Made by a program: the position numbers and the translations under genes
Assembly: GCF_029690045.1 (NCBI RefSeq)
Contig: NZ_CP121464.1
Location: 620,001-684,000, forward strand
Length of the DNA: 64,000 nucleotides
From: Janthinobacterium rivuli
GTDB taxonomy: Bacteria > Pseudomonadota > Gammaproteobacteria > Burkholderiales > Burkholderiaceae_D
Direction of reading: 5' to 3'
Part shown: piece after piece, positions 34,659 through 45,100 of the stretch
Numbering within the stretch: the first letter of the stretch is position 1
Layout of the letters: every line of letters begins with the position of its first letter
The notes under the pieces: generated by a model
Seen by the model: only the letters and a program-made list of their open reading frames with translations
What the model was told of the DNA's origin: nothing
The model's database searches: none

Positions 34659-36305
34659 ATGAAAGAACTCAAGGGCCTCAGCGCGCTGATCATCGAGCCG
34701 CATCCGGGCATGCGCGCCAGCCTGCACAATATGCTCAACCTGTGCGGCCTGGCGAAGATCGATGACGCGGCCAGTTCCGGCCAGGCGATCCGCATGCTGG
34801 GCAGCAAATCGTATGATCTGATCCTGTGCGAATACGATCTCGACGGCGGGCAGGATGGCCAGCAGATGCTGGAAGACTTGCGCCACCACAAATTGATGCA
34901 TGCCTCGACCATGTTCTTCATGGTCACGGGCGAAGGCAGCTTCGCCAAGGTGGTCAGCGCCGTCGAACTGCTGCCCACTGATTACATCCTCAAGCCTTTT
35001 ACCGCTGACAACATGCTCGAGCGCATCGGCCGCGCGCTGGACAAGCGCAATGCCTTCGTGCCCGTATATGAATTGATCGACGTGGGCAATGAGCGCGCGG
35101 CGATTGCCGCCTGCGCCGAGGGCGCCAGCCTGTATCCCCGTTATGCCACCGATTTCCTGCGCCTGCGCGCGGAATTGCATCTGCTGCTGGGCGAGGCGGC
35201 CGACGCCGAGCCGATCTACGCGGGCCTGTACCAGGCCAAGTCCATCGGCTGGGCGCGCCTGGGGCAGGCCAAGACGCAGTTCCTGCTGGGGGAATACGAA
35301 GCGGCGCAGGGCACGCTGGAAGGGCTGCTGGAAAACAACAAGCGTTTTCTCGACGCGTATGACTGGCTGGCGCGCACGCACCTGGCGCAGGGCAAGCCGG
35401 AACTGGCGCAGGAGGCCCTGAGTGTAGCGGTGGCCCTGTCGCCGCATGCCGTGCGCCGCCTGCGCCGCCTGGGTGAGGCGGCTTTGGCGGCCGACGATAT
35501 CGAGATGGCGGAAAAATCCCTCAAGTTGGTGGTCAGCAAGGCCAAGTATTCGGAATTCCGCGACCCGGAAGACCATGTGCGCCTGGTGCAGACCCTGGTG
35601 CGCAAGGGCGACCCGCTGCAGGCGGGCGCCGTGATCCGCGACCTCGACAAATCGATGGGCGGACAAAAGAATGCGGAACTGTGCAGCGCCCTGTGCAGCG
35701 CCATGCTGCATGCGCATACGGGCAACGAGGAACGCCTGCAGCAATCGCTGGACGCGGCACTGGCCGCCAACCGCCACAGCGTGGGCGGCTCGAACATGCT
35801 GAAAACGGAACTGGCGCGCCACTGCCTGGCGCATGGTCGCGAGGATGGCGCGGCCGAGGTGATGCGCGAAGTCATGCGCAACGCGCCAGACAGCGCCGCC
35901 ATGACGCGCGCCATGGCCGTGTTTGAACAGGCGGGACGCGAAGAGCTGGCCAAGGCGCTGGCGCGGCAAAGCCGCCAGGAAGTGGCCGACATGGTAGCGG
36001 CAGGCGCGGCCAGGGCGGGAGAGGGCGATTTCCGCGGTGCCGTCGACCTGATGGGCGAAGCCGTCACGCGCCTGCCCGACAATCCGCAAGTGGTCTTCAA
36101 TGCGGCCGTGGCCGTGCTGAAATGCCTGGAGCACGAAGGCTGGGATGAACGCATGGGACAGCAGGCGCTGACGTTTATCGCCGGCGTGCGCCGTTTGGAC
36201 CCGCGCAACCCCAAATTGCCGGTACTGTCGGGCCTGCATCAGCAGTTGTTGCGTAAATATAAGCCCCTGGGCAACTCCTGGATGCATCCGCCTGATGCCC
36301 GGTAA
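34659..36305 (+). CDS. Receiver-domain protein with TPR repeats
   Basis: A 548-residue protein with an N-terminal receiver (residues 1-125) and a long tetratricopeptide array (about 140-540; for example GWARLGQAKTQFLLGEYEAA and LDAYDWLARTHLAQGKPELA). The receiver is unusual: the phosphoacceptor position reads LILCEYDLDGGQDG, with Glu where Asp is standard, and the acidic pair at the N-terminus is LIIEPHPG rather than a DD. The Lys motif YILKPF is intact. It may therefore work without phosphorylation or mimic the phosphorylated state. ATG 34659 is used because the receiver begins there; the upstream frame to 34485 overlaps the HD-GYP gene. The protein is a likely scaffold in c-di-GMP or motility signalling; partners are unknown. 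Confidence 0.87.
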   Translation: MKELKGLSALIIEPHPGMRASLHNMLNLCGLAKIDDAASSGQAIRMLGSKSYDLILCEYDLDGGQDGQQMLEDLRHHKLMHASTMFFMVTGEGSFAKVVSAVELLPTDYILKPFTADNMLERIGRALDKRNAFVPVYELIDVGNERAAIAACAEGASLYPRYATDFLRLRAELHLLLGEAADAEPIYAGLYQAKSIGWARLGQAKTQFLLGEYEAAQGTLEGLLENNKRFLDAYDWLARTHLAQGKPELAQEALSVAVALSPHAVRRLRRLGEAALAADDIEMAEKSLKLVVSKAKYSEFRDPEDHVRLVQTLVRKGDPLQAGAVIRDLDKSMGGQKNAELCSALCSAMLHAHTGNEERLQQSLDAALAANRHSVGGSNMLKTELARHCLAHGREDGAAEVMREVMRNAPDSAAMTRAMAVFEQAGREELAKALARQSRQEVADMVAAGAARAGEGDFRGAVDLMGEAVTRLPDNPQVVFNAAVAVLKCLEHEGWDERMGQQALTFIAGVRRLDPRNPKLPVLSGLHQQLLRKYKPLGNSWMHPPDAR

Positions 36306-36399
36306 AGGGGGGAATGCGGGGCGAATGACGGAAAAATGCGGCTTGTGGGCAGGGAGGATAAAAAAAATCCAAAAAAAGAAGACTTTTTCGCGCCAACCC

Positions 36400-36429
36400 T
36401 TGCACATTCTCAAATCGGGAGCTTATAAT
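36400..36429 (+). promoter_or_regulatory. Sigma70 promoter P1 of the tRNA-tuf operon
   Basis: TTGCAC (36400-36405), an 18-bp spacer and a perfect TATAAT (36424-36429) lie 109 bp upstream of tRNA-Tyr. The discriminator after the -10 is GC-rich (CACGCCCC), as in promoters under stringent control. An A-rich stretch at 36360-36380 could act as an UP element. Confidence 0.75.
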
Positions 36430-36495
36430 CACGCCCCGAAGCAGCCAACTTCTTCTTTATACGCAAATGCAGCAGTCAGGCATCAGTAAATAAGG

Positions 36496-36524
36496 TTGAC
36501 AGTTGTGAGTAGATGCTTCATACT
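36496..36524 (+). promoter_or_regulatory. Candidate second promoter P2 of the tRNA-tuf operon
   Basis: TTGACA (36496-36501) is a perfect -35; after 17 bp comes CATACT (36519-36524), a moderate -10. Transcription would start only a few bases before tRNA-Tyr at 36538. Tandem promoters are common for such operons. Confidence 0.5.
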
Positions 36525-36537
36525 CTGCGGTTCCCGC

Positions 36538-36622
<85 letters not shown>

Positions 36623-36684
36623 AGTTTTTGCAAGGAAAACTGGGTAGTAGCAAAAAGCAGTGAAGATAAAGTGAACGATACCTC

Positions 36685-36758
36685 GCGGGTGTAGCTCAAT
36701 GGTAGAGCAGAAGCCTTCCAAGCTTACGACGAGGGTTCGATTCCCTTCACCCGCTCCA
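36685..36758 (+). tRNA. tRNA-Gly (anticodon TCC)
   Basis: A 74-nt tRNA: acceptor GCGGGTG with CACCCGC, D arm AGCTCAATGGTAGAGC, anticodon loop CTTCCAA (TCC), T arm GGGTTCGATTCCC, discriminator T and encoded CCA. Confidence 0.97.
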
Positions 36759-36801
36759 GTTTCCGTTCAGATGCTTGATGCATCGCATGCAACAAATTAC
36801 A

Positions 36802-36876
<75 letters not shown>

Positions 36877-36964
36877 GAATTCGCAGCAGGCAGCACAGAA
36901 GCAATTCAAACCAGACCGTCGGGCGTGTGCCTGAGCAATCTAATCAAATCATTAGGAGTTCAAA

Positions 36965-38155
36965 ATGGCAAAAGGTAAATTCGAACGGACCAAGCCGCAC
37001 GTCAACGTCGGCACCATCGGCCACGTCGACCACGGTAAAACCACGCTGACCGCTGCAATCGCAACGGTTCTGTCGAAGAAATTCGGCGGCGAAGCTAAAG
37101 CATACGACCAGATCGATGCAGCACCAGAAGAAAAAGCGCGCGGTATCACGATTAACACCGCTCACGTCGAGTACGAAACGGAAACGCGTCACTACGCGCA
37201 CGTTGACTGCCCAGGCCACGCCGATTACATCAAAAACATGATTACCGGTGCTGCCCAGATGGACGGCGCGATCCTGGTGTGCTCCGCAGCTGACGGCCCA
37301 ATGCCACAGACCCGCGAACACATCCTGCTGGCCCGCCAAGTTGGCGTTCCATACATCATCGTGTTCCTGAACAAGTGCGACCTGGTCGACGACGCAGAGC
37401 TGCTGGAACTGGTTGAAATGGAAGTGCGCGAGCTGTTGTCGAAGTACGAATTCCCAGGCGACGACCTGCCTATCATCAAAGGTTCGGCACGTATGGCGCT
37501 GGAAGGCAAAGAAGGCGAAATGGGCGTTGACGCAGTGCTGCGTCTGGCTGATGCGCTGGATGCTTACATCCCAACGCCAGAGCGCGCTGTTGACGGTGCT
37601 TTCCTGATGCCAGTAGAAGACGTGTTCTCGATCTCGGGTCGCGGTACCGTTGTGACCGGTCGTATCGAGCGCGGCATTGTTAAAGTCGGCGAAGAGATCG
37701 AAATCGTTGGTATCACCGATACCGTCAAAACGACTTGCACCGGCGTGGAAATGTTCCGCAAACTGCTGGACCAAGGTCAAGCAGGCGACAACGTTGGTCT
37801 GCTGCTGCGCGGCACCAAGCGTGAAGACGTGCAACGTGGTCAAGTTCTGGCCAAGCCAGGCTCGATCAAGCCGCATGCACACTTCACCGGCGAGATCTAT
37901 GTTCTGTCGAAAGACGAAGGCGGCCGTCATACGCCATTCTTCAACAACTATCGTCCACAGTTCTACTTCCGCACGACGGACGTCACCGGTTCGATCGAGT
38001 TGCCAGCAGACAAAGAAATGGTCATGCCAGGCGATAACGTGTCGATCACCGTCAAGCTGATCAACCCGATCGCGATGGAAGAAGGTCTGCGCTTCGCTAT
38101 CCGTGAAGGCGGCCGTACCGTCGGCGCCGGCGTGGTTGCAAAAATCCTCGCATAA
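36965..38155 (+). CDS. tuf: Elongation factor Tu
   Basis: A 396-residue translation GTPase that delivers aminoacyl-tRNA to the ribosome. The G motifs are all present: [14 protein letters not shown] (G1), [12 protein letters not shown] (G2), [12 protein letters not shown] (G3), NKCDLVDD (G4) and GSARMALEG (G5 region). Domain II and III sequences run to the normal C-terminus [11 protein letters not shown]. The ribosome site AGGAG precedes the ATG by 7 bases. It is co-transcribed with the three upstream tRNAs. Many betaproteobacteria carry a second tuf copy elsewhere; the codon bias is strong and typical of a highly expressed gene. Confidence 0.98.
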   Translation: MAKGKFERTKPHVNVGTIGHVDHGKTTLTAAIATVLSKKFGGEAKAYDQIDAAPEEKARGITINTAHVEYETETRHYAHVDCPGHADYIKNMITGAAQMDGAILVCSAADGPMPQTREHILLARQVGVPYIIVFLNKCDLVDDAELLELVEMEVRELLSKYEFPGDDLPIIKGSARMALEGKEGEMGVDAVLRLADALDAYIPTPERAVDGAFLMPVEDVFSISGRGTVVTGRIERGIVKVGEEIEIVGITDTVKTTCTGVEMFRKLLDQGQAGDNVGLLLRGTKREDVQRGQVLAKPGSIKPHAHFTGEIYVLSKDEGGRHTPFFNNYRPQFYFRTTDVTGSIELPADKEMVMPGDNVSITVKLINPIAMEEGLRFAIREGGRTVGAGVVAKILA

Positions 38156-38168
38156 GGAAATGTTATGC

Positions 38169-38197
38169 TTCCACCCGGGCGTCCTGGGTGGTAGAAT
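38169..38197 (+). promoter_or_regulatory. Candidate promoter for tRNA-Trp-secE-nusG, with overlapping hairpin
   Basis: TAGAAT (38192-38197) is a good -10 about 24 bp before tRNA-Trp; TTCCAC (38169-38174) is a weak -35 at 17-bp spacing. A hairpin CCACCC/GGGTGG (38171-38191) fills the spacer and could also slow read-through from tuf, but it has no T-run. Confidence 0.4.
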
Positions 38198-38220
38198 AGC
38201 ACTCCTCGAAAGTTTTACGT

Positions 38221-38296
38221 AGGGACGTAGCTCAATTGGCAGAGCGTCGGTCTCCAAAACCGAAGGTTGGGGGTTCGATGCCCTCCGTCCCTGCCA
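38221..38296 (+). tRNA. tRNA-Trp (anticodon CCA)
   Basis: A 76-nt tRNA: acceptor AGGGACG with CGTCCCT, D arm AGCTCAATTGGCAGAGC, anticodon loop CTCCAAA (CCA), T arm GGGTTCGATGCCC, discriminator G and encoded CCA. It sits between tuf and secE, as in many betaproteobacteria. Confidence 0.97.
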
Positions 38297-38328
38297 CCGT
38301 CAAGGTGCAGGGCACCGAAAGTAGAAAA

Positions 38329-38712
38329 ATGTCAAATCAATCCGTGCAAACCGTTAGCACGTCGAGTGACAAGATAAAAGTCGCGCTGGCAATAGTAGCT
38401 GCGATTGCAGGAGTAGTCGGGTTTTATTACCTGGCAGGCCAACCAGCTCTGGTGCGTGCAAGCGCGCTTGTGGCTGGTTTGGTTATTGCTGTTGCGCTCT
38501 TGTATATCTCGACGACCGGCCGTGAATTTCTCAATTTCGCCAAAGAAGCTGTGCGCGAAACCAAGAAAGTCGTTTGGCCTACCCGCAAAGAAGCCACGCA
38601 GATTACTGCGATCGTGTTTGCCTTTGTGCTGGTCATGGCGATTTTCCTGTGGGGTACGGATAAATTGCTCGAGTTTTTGTTGTATGACGTAATTCTGGGT
38701 TGGAAAAAATAA
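38329..38712 (+). CDS. secE: Preprotein translocase subunit SecE
   Basis: A 127-residue inner-membrane subunit of the SecYEG channel. Three hydrophobic segments are present, two near the N-terminus ([37 protein letters not shown]) and the conserved C-terminal one ([18 protein letters not shown]). The hallmark amphipathic helix [18 protein letters not shown] precedes the last helix. ATG 38329 is chosen because the longer frame from 38236 starts inside tRNA-Trp. The stop overlaps the nusG start as TAATG. Confidence 0.96.
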   Translation: MSNQSVQTVSTSSDKIKVALAIVAAIAGVVGFYYLAGQPALVRASALVAGLVIAVALLYISTTGREFLNFAKEAVRETKKVVWPTRKEATQITAIVFAFVLVMAIFLWGTDKLLEFLLYDVILGWKK

Positions 38713-39338
38713 TGAGCGAAAATGTGCATGATGAAGCGGCGGACGAGTCCGTTCCGGGCGACGCTCCGGTAGCGGACACTGGTGCAGCGCTGAGCGTGCC
38801 GGTCAGCAGCAAGCGCTGGTATGTCGTGCATGCTTATTCCGGCATGGAAAAAAGCGTCATGCGCGCACTGACCGAGCGCATCGAGCGCGCGGGCATGCAA
38901 GACCAGTTCGGCCAGATCCTGGTGCCGATCGAAGAAGTTGTTGAAGTCAAGAATGGTGTGAAGTCCGTCACCGAACGTCGTTTCTATCCTGGCTATGTGC
39001 TGGTTGAAATGGAAATGACGGACGAGAGCTGGCACTTGGTCAAGAACACCAGCAAGGTTACCGGTTTCATTGGTGGCAAGTCGAACAAGCCGACGCCGAT
39101 CTCCGCGCGCGAAATCGACGGCATCATGAAGCAGATGCAGGAAGGTGTTGAAAAGCCCCGTCCAAAAACCTTGTACGAAGTGGGCGAGCAAGTCCGCATC
39201 AAGGATGGTCCGTTCACCGACTTCAACGGCAATGTCGAAGAAGTCAACTACGAGAAATCCAAAGTGCGCGTCTCGGTCACCATTTTCGGCCGCGCTACTC
39301 CGGTAGAGCTCGAATTCGGCCAGGTCGAAAAAGTTTAA
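38712..39338 (+). CDS. nusG: Transcription termination/antitermination factor NusG
   Basis: A 208-residue factor that binds the RNA polymerase clamp and couples transcription with Rho or the ribosome. The N-terminal NGN domain starts [20 protein letters not shown] and includes [14 protein letters not shown]; the C-terminal KOW domain has [20 protein letters not shown]. An acidic N-terminal extension of about 35 residues precedes the NGN domain. The ATG overlaps the secE stop; an in-frame TTG at 38700 is a weaker alternative. Confidence 0.97.
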   Translation: MSENVHDEAADESVPGDAPVADTGAALSVPVSSKRWYVVHAYSGMEKSVMRALTERIERAGMQDQFGQILVPIEEVVEVKNGVKSVTERRFYPGYVLVEMEMTDESWHLVKNTSKVTGFIGGKSNKPTPISAREIDGIMKQMQEGVEKPRPKTLYEVGEQVRIKDGPFTDFNGNVEEVNYEKSKVRVSVTIFGRATPVELEFGQVEKV

Positions 39339-39396
39339 GTATTATCAAGCGCCACCAGGAGCGTTGCGGCAGTCTCAGCAAAATCCGGTCAGAGGA

Positions 39397-39423
39397 GCCC
39401 CGCCAAGGTAGGATCGGCGGGGC
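39397..39423 (+). promoter_or_regulatory. Hairpin in the rplK leader
   Basis: GCCCCGCC (39397-39404) and GGCGGGGC (39416-39423) form a perfect 8-bp stem with an 11-nt loop, 30 bp before rplK. No T-run follows. In enterobacteria ribosomal protein L1 represses translation by binding the rplKA leader; this hairpin is a candidate for that site, but I cannot see a convincing copy of the L1 target. Confidence 0.4.
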
Positions 39424-39453
39424 GCTACTACTCAATCCAAGATAGGAGCCATC

Positions 39454-39888
39454 ATGGCAAAGAAAATCATTGGTTTTATCAAGCTGCAAGTGCCAGCTGG
39501 TAAAGCAAACCCATCCCCACCAATCGGTCCAGCTCTGGGTCAACGTGGTCTGAACATCATGGAATTCTGCAAGGCCTTCAACGCACAGACCCAAGGTCTG
39601 GAGCCAGGCATGCCGATTCCAGTCGTGATCACCGCGTTCGCTGACAAGTCCTTCACTTTCGTGATGAAGACGCCTCCAGCAACCTACCTGATCAAAAAAG
39701 CTGCTGCGATCACCAAAGGTTCGCCGAAGCCACATACCGACAAAGTCGGTACGCTGACCCGCGCACAAGCTGAAGAAATCGCTAAATTGAAAACCCCTGA
39801 TCTGACCGCTGCCGACATGGATGCTGCTGTACGCACCATCGCTGGTTCCGCTCGTTCGATTGGTATCACGGTGGAAGGTGTTGTATAA
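39454..39888 (+). CDS. rplK: 50S ribosomal protein L11
   Basis: A 144-residue protein of the GTPase-associated centre. The N-terminal domain [20 protein letters not shown] and the rRNA-binding C-terminal domain with [18 protein letters not shown] ending ([17 protein letters not shown]) are typical. The ribosome site AGGAG lies 7 bases before the ATG. The stop and the rplA start overlap as TAATG. Confidence 0.98.
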   Translation: MAKKIIGFIKLQVPAGKANPSPPIGPALGQRGLNIMEFCKAFNAQTQGLEPGMPIPVVITAFADKSFTFVMKTPPATYLIKKAAAITKGSPKPHTDKVGTLTRAQAEEIAKLKTPDLTAADMDAAVRTIAGSARSIGITVEGVV

Positions 39889-40583
39889 TGGCTAAGTTAT
39901 CCAAACGTATCAAGGCTTTGAAAGCCAAAGTCGACCGTACCAAAGTGTACGCTTTCGACAACGCTGTCGCTCTGATCAAAGAGTGCGCAACGGCCAAGTT
40001 CAATGAATCGATCGACGTATCGGTACAACTGGGTGTTGATCCTAAGAAATCCGACCAAGTGGTGCGCGGCTCCGTCGTGCTGCCAGCTGGTACCGGCAAA
40101 ACCGTACGCGTGGCTGTATTCGCGTCGGGCGAAAAAGCGGAAGCGGCTAAAGCTGCTGGCGCCGACATCGTTGGTATGGAAGACCTGGCTGAGCAGATCA
40201 AAGCCGGCGACATGCCTTTCGACATCGTTATCGCTTCGCCAGATACCATGCGTATCGTTGGTACCCTGGGTCAGATCCTGGGCCCACGCGGCATGATGCC
40301 TAACCCGAAAGTTGGCACTGTTACTCCTGACGTCGCTACCGCCGTGAAAAACGCGAAAGCTGGTCAAGTTCAGTACCGTACCGACAAATCCGGTATCATC
40401 CACGCTACCATCGGCCGTAAATCGTTCGCTGACGCAGATCTGAAGTCGAATCTGGTCGCACTGATCGACGCACTGAACAAAGCCAAGCCAGCATCGAGCA
40501 AAGGCGTGTACCTGCGCAAAGTTTCGCTGTCGTCGACCATGGGCGCTGGCGTCCGTGTTGACCAGGCTAGCCTGGCAGCTTAA
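39888..40583 (+). CDS. rplA: 50S ribosomal protein L1
   Basis: A 231-residue protein of the L1 stalk, also expected to be the translational repressor of the rplKA pair. Family motifs are clear: [56 protein letters not shown] and [14 protein letters not shown]. Translational coupling to rplK is shown by the 1-bp overlap. Confidence 0.98.
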   Translation: MAKLSKRIKALKAKVDRTKVYAFDNAVALIKECATAKFNESIDVSVQLGVDPKKSDQVVRGSVVLPAGTGKTVRVAVFASGEKAEAAKAAGADIVGMEDLAEQIKAGDMPFDIVIASPDTMRIVGTLGQILGPRGMMPNPKVGTVTPDVATAVKNAKAGQVQYRTDKSGIIHATIGRKSFADADLKSNLVALIDALNKAKPASSKGVYLRKVSLSSTMGAGVRVDQASLAA

Positions 40584-40903
40584 GTAACAGAATCAAGTCC
40601 TGTAGCGCCTTCGGGCGCTGCGGGCGCATCTTTGGGCTGTCTGTCCGGTGTTCGCACCAGGCAGGCAGACAATCAAAGACCGTTGGGCCGACTGTGATCG
40701 CACATGCAGAAGGTTAATAGGCTTGCCGGCAACGGCAAGTGCCCAACGCAGATGGTGTACCCGAACAAGTTTTGTAGTCCTCATGCTGCGTGAATCCATC
40801 CGCTCAGTTTAGTACTTCTTGACTTCGGACGCCGTGTTCGAACCGATGCAAGGCGCTCAACCACTCGGTTGTGATTGCCGAACATCATTTAAGGAGGTTG
40901 ACC
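40584..40903 (+). promoter_or_regulatory. rplJ mRNA leader (L10 leader-type structure)
   Basis: This 320-bp non-coding gap holds the leader of rplJL. An AGCGCC-TTCG-GGCGCT hairpin (40604-40619) follows rplA but lacks a T-run, so it is at most an attenuator. The likely L10(L12)4 autoregulatory site is closed by CGTTGGGC (40681-40688) with GCCCAACG (40741-40748) and contains CTTGCCG-GCAA-CGGCAAG (40722-40739), a 7-bp stem with a GNRA tetraloop, plus an A-rich side that could make a kink-turn. The leader ends with a perfect AAGGAGG before the GTG start. No convincing ORF lies in the gap. Confidence 0.7.
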
Positions 40904-41443
40904 GTGAGTCTCAATCTGAATGACAAAAAGGCCGTCGTCGCCGAAGTTTCCGCACAAGTAGCAAATGCGCAAACGATCGTCGTGGCCGAATATCGTGGCA
41001 TCCAGGTTGGTCACTTGACGCAACTGCGTGCTAAAGCGCGTGCCCAAGGCGTGTACCTGCGTGTGTTGAAAAACACTCTGGCTCGTCGCTCCGTTGAAGG
41101 TACCGCATTCGCCAGCCTGGCAGATGCCATGACCGGCCCGTTGATCTACTCGATCTCGGCCGATGCCGTTGCAGCAGCTAAAGTCATCGCTGACTTCGCT
41201 AAAACCAACGACAAACTGGTCATCAAAGCAGGTAACTACGCAGGCAAGCCGCTGGATACAGCTGCTGTCACCGCGTTGGCGAGCATTCCTAGCCGTGAAG
41301 TCCTCATTTCGCAGTTGTTGGGCGTTATGCTGGCTCCGGTTTCGGGCTTTGCACGTGGTCTGGCTGCCCTGGCAGCGAAAAAAGGCGAAGGCGCCGAAGC
41401 TCCTGCAGAAGCAGCAGCAGAAGAAGCCCCAGCAGCCGCTTAA
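40904..41443 (+). CDS. rplJ: 50S ribosomal protein L10
   Basis: A 179-residue stalk-base protein that carries L7/L12 dimers and, with them, represses its own mRNA. Motifs: [56 protein letters not shown]. The C-terminus is a long Ala/Glu-rich tail for L12 binding. GTG at 40904 is chosen because AAGGAGG lies 6 bases upstream and the protein matches the family start (SLNLNDKK); the upstream in-frame ATG at 40871 is in the leader. Confidence 0.97.
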   Translation: MSLNLNDKKAVVAEVSAQVANAQTIVVAEYRGIQVGHLTQLRAKARAQGVYLRVLKNTLARRSVEGTAFASLADAMTGPLIYSISADAVAAAKVIADFAKTNDKLVIKAGNYAGKPLDTAAVTALASIPSREVLISQLLGVMLAPVSGFARGLAALAAKKGEGAEAPAEAAAEEAPAAA

Positions 41444-41510
41444 TTGCGCGCGCTTTTTTCTCTCAGTACCAATCTGATGTAACTAACGTAATAAATTTAG
41501 GAGTTTCAAA

Positions 41511-41882
41511 ATGGCAATTAGCAAAGACGATATCCTGGAAGCAGTTAGCGCCATGTCCGTAATGGACCTGAACGACCTGGTTAAAGCATTCGAAGAAAAA
41601 TTCGGCGTGTCCGCAGCAGCAATGGCTTCGGCCGGTCCTGCAGCAGGCCCAGCAGCAGCTGCTGAAGAACAAACCGAATTCAACGTCATCCTTGACACCT
41701 TCGGCGCAAACAAAGTTGGCGTTATTAAAGCAGTTCGCGAAATCACCGGCCTGGGCTTGAAAGAAGCTAAAGACCTGGTCGATGGCGCACCAAAAACTGT
41801 GAAAGAAGCAGTGTCGAAAGCTGACGCTGAAGCAGCACAGAAGAAACTGGTAGAAGCCGGCGCAACCGCTTCGATCAAGTAA
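41511..41882 (+). CDS. rplL: 50S ribosomal protein L7/L12
   Basis: A 123-residue stalk protein that recruits translation GTPases. The N-terminal dimerisation helices ([20 protein letters not shown]), the Ala/Gly hinge near residues 38-52 and the C-terminal domain ([36 protein letters not shown]) are all present. The ribosome site AGGAG precedes the ATG. It is the last gene before the rpoB leader region. Confidence 0.98.
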   Translation: MAISKDDILEAVSAMSVMDLNDLVKAFEEKFGVSAAAMASAGPAAGPAAAAEEQTEFNVILDTFGANKVGVIKAVREITGLGLKEAKDLVDGAPKTVKEAVSKADAEAAQKKLVEAGATASIK

Positions 41883-41910
41883 TATCTGTACCGGCGGCAG
41901 TTAGCGCCCG

Positions 41911-41960
41911 AGTCAAAGTCTGAGGTTTCCCCTCGCAAGGGGGGGAATCCGACTTTGGCT
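41911..41960 (+). other. Strong hairpin in the rplL-rpoB gap (attenuator or RNase III site)
   Basis: AGTCAAAGTC (41911-41920) pairs with GACTTTGGCT (41951-41960), one G-U included, and an inner TTCCCC/GGGGAA stem extends it. The following CTCCTTTGTC is not a strong T-run. In E. coli the same gap holds an attenuator and an RNase III site; the position makes either role plausible here. The rest of this 244-bp gap (41883-42126) has no gene. Confidence 0.5.
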
Positions 41961-42126
41961 CCTTTGTCGTCTGCATCGTATTTGTCATGTAGTTGTAGCA
42001 GCAGTTTTTATTCGATTCAAGCCGGAAAGCAGAGCCTTGAGGTTTCGTCTGTGTCACACGCAGCGGTGCAAACGAACACTTGCAAAACCTGAATTTTCTA
42101 TCCTTTCTGTCACTCACGGAGTGTCC

Positions 42127-45100
42127 ATGCACTACTCATTTACTGAGAAGAAACGCATTCGCAAATCATTCGCGAAGCGCGCCAACGTTCACCACGTTCC
42201 GTTCCTGCTGGCGACCCAGCTCGAGTCTTATCATAGCTTCTTGCAAGAGGACATAGCACCGTCCGGCCGCAAGAATGATGGCCTGCAGTCGGCTTTCACT
42301 TCGATTTTCCCTATCGTGTCGCACAATGGTTTTGCGCGTCTCGAATTCTTGTCGTACGTTCTGGGCGATCCTGCCTTTGACGTCAAAGAATGTCAACAAC
42401 GTGGCCTGACGTTCGCGTCGCCGCTGCGCGCGAAAGTGCGTCTGGTGATCCTGGACAAGGAATCGCCAACCAAGCCCGTCGTCAAAGAGATGAAGGAACA
42501 GGAAGTCTACATGGGCGAATTGCCGCTCATGACGACCACCGGTTCGTTTGTTATCAATGGCACGGAGCGGGTTATCGTTTCCCAGCTGCACCGTTCGCCT
42601 GGCGTGTTCTTCGAGCACGACCGCGGCAAGACTCACTCGTCCGGTAAACTGCTGTTCTCCGCGCGTATCATTCCTTACCGCGGTTCGTGGCTGGACTTCG
42701 AGTTCGACCCGAAAGACATCCTGTTCTTCCGCGTCGACCGCCGCCGCAAGATGCCAGTAACGATCCTGCTCAAAGCCATCGGCATGTCGCATGAGCAAAT
42801 CCTGGCGAACTTCTTCGTCTTCGACAATTTCAACCTGCGCTCCGAAGGCGCGGAAATGGAATTCGTCTCCGAGCGTCTGCGCGGCGAAGTGGCGCGTTTC
42901 GACATCGTCGACAAGTCGGGCAAGACCCTGGTGCTGAAAGACAAGCGTATCAACGCGAAACACGTGCGTGATATCGAAGCTGCCGGCATCAAGCACATTT
43001 CCGTACCGGAAGACTACCTGCTGGGCCGCGTATTGGCGAAGAACATCGTCGATGGCGACACCGGTGAAGTCGTCGCTTCCGCGAATGATGAGCTGACCGA
43101 AGATCTGTTGGGCCGCCTGCGCGATGCCAACATTTCCGAAATCCAGACCTTGTACACGAACGACCTGGATCAGGGCGCCTACATCTCGCAAACCCTGCGT
43201 ATCGACGACACCGCCGATCAGATGGCTGCGAAAGTGGCGATCTACCGCATGATGCGTCCAGGCGAACCGCCAACGGAAGACTCCGTTGAAGCGCTGTTCA
43301 ATGGCCTGTTCTACAACTCGGACCGCTACGACCTGTCGGCCGTGGGCCGCATGAAGTTCAACCGCCGCATTGGCCGCGATGAACTGACCGGCGCCATGAC
43401 CCTGTCGAACGAAGACGTGCTGGCCGTGATCAAGATCCTGGTGGAACTGCGCAATGGCCGCGGCGAAGTCGACGATATCGATCACCTGGGTAACCGTCGC
43501 GTACGTTGCGTGGGCGAACTGGCCGAGAATCAATTCCGCGCCGGCTTGGTGCGTGTTGAGCGCGCCGTCAAGGAACGCCTCGGCCAAGCCGAAGCGGACA
43601 ACCTGATGCCGCACGACCTGATCAACTCGAAGCCGATTTCGGCCGCGATTCGCGAGTTCTTCGGTTCGTCCCAGTTGTCGCAGTTCATGGACCAAACCAA
43701 TCCTCTGTCGGAAATTACCCACAAGCGCCGCGTATCGGCTCTGGGACCCGGCGGTCTGACACGCGAACGCGCCGGCTTTGAAGTGCGCGACGTGCATCCG
43801 ACCCACTACGGCCGCGTCTGCCCGATCGAGACACCGGAAGGTCCGAACATTGGTCTGATCAACTCGCTGGCTCTGTATGCCCGCCTGAATGAATACGGCT
43901 TCCTGGAAACCCCGTACCGCAAGGTCGAAGGCTCCAAGATTACCGATCAGATCGACTACCTGTCCGCCATCGAAGAAGGCCGCTACATCATCGCTCAGGC
44001 GAATGCGACCATCAACGACGAAGGCATGCTGTCCGATGAACTGGTCTCGGCCCGTGAGGCCGGCGAAACCATCCTGGTATCCCCAGAGCGCATTCAGTAC
44101 ATGGACGTGGCGCCTGGCCAGATCGTTTCCGTCGCTGCCTCGCTGATTCCGTTCCTCGAACACGATGATGCAAACCGTGCATTGATGGGCGCCAACATGC
44201 AACGCCAGGCTGTGCCTTGCTTGCGTCCGGAAAAAGCGCTGGTCGGTACCGGTATCGAACGCACCGTTGCGGTCGACTCGGGCACCACCGTGCAAGCGCT
44301 GCGTGGCGGTATCGTCGATTACATCGATGCAGGCCGTGTCGTGATTCGCGTCAACGATGACGAAGCGACCGCTGGTGAAGTGGGCGTCGACATCTACAAC
44401 CTGATCAAGTACACCCGTTCGAACCAGAACACCAACATCAACCAGCGTCCTATCGTGCAAGTGGGCGACCGTGTTGCCAAGCGCGACGTGATCGCCGACG
44501 GCGCATCGACCGACCTGGGTGAATTGGCGCTGGGCCAGAACATGACCGTGGCCTTCATGCCATGGAATGGTCTGAACTTCGAAGATTCGATCCTGATCTC
44601 GGAAAACGTCGTCAAGGATGACCGCTACACCTCGATTCACATCGAAGAGTTGTCGGTGGTGGCCCGTGACACGAAACTGGGCGCGGAAGAAATTACGCGC
44701 GACATCTCGAACCTGGCTGAAAACCAGCTGGCACGTCTGGATGAATCCGGTATCGTCTACATCGGCGCTGAAGTACAAGCCGGCGACACCCTGGTTGGTA
44801 AAGTGACGCCGAAAGGCGAAACCCAGCTGACCCCGGAAGAGAAGCTGCTGCGCGCGATTTTCGGCGAAAAAGCTTCGGACGTGAAAGACACGTCGCTGCG
44901 CGTGCCTTCGGGCATGATCGGTACCGTGATCGACGTGCAAGTCTTCACCCGTGAAGGCATCGTGCGCGACAAGCGTGCCCAGCAAATTATCGATGACGAA
45001 CTGAAACGCTTCCGTCTGGATCTGAACGACCAGATGCGTATCGTTGAAGGCGATGCCTTCCAGCGTCTGGAAAAAATGCTGATCGGCAAAGTTGTCAACG

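Noticed and set aside
40604..40619. Terminator after rplA
   Set aside because: The TTCG hairpin is strong but no T-run follows; it may pause or attenuate but is not a standard terminator.
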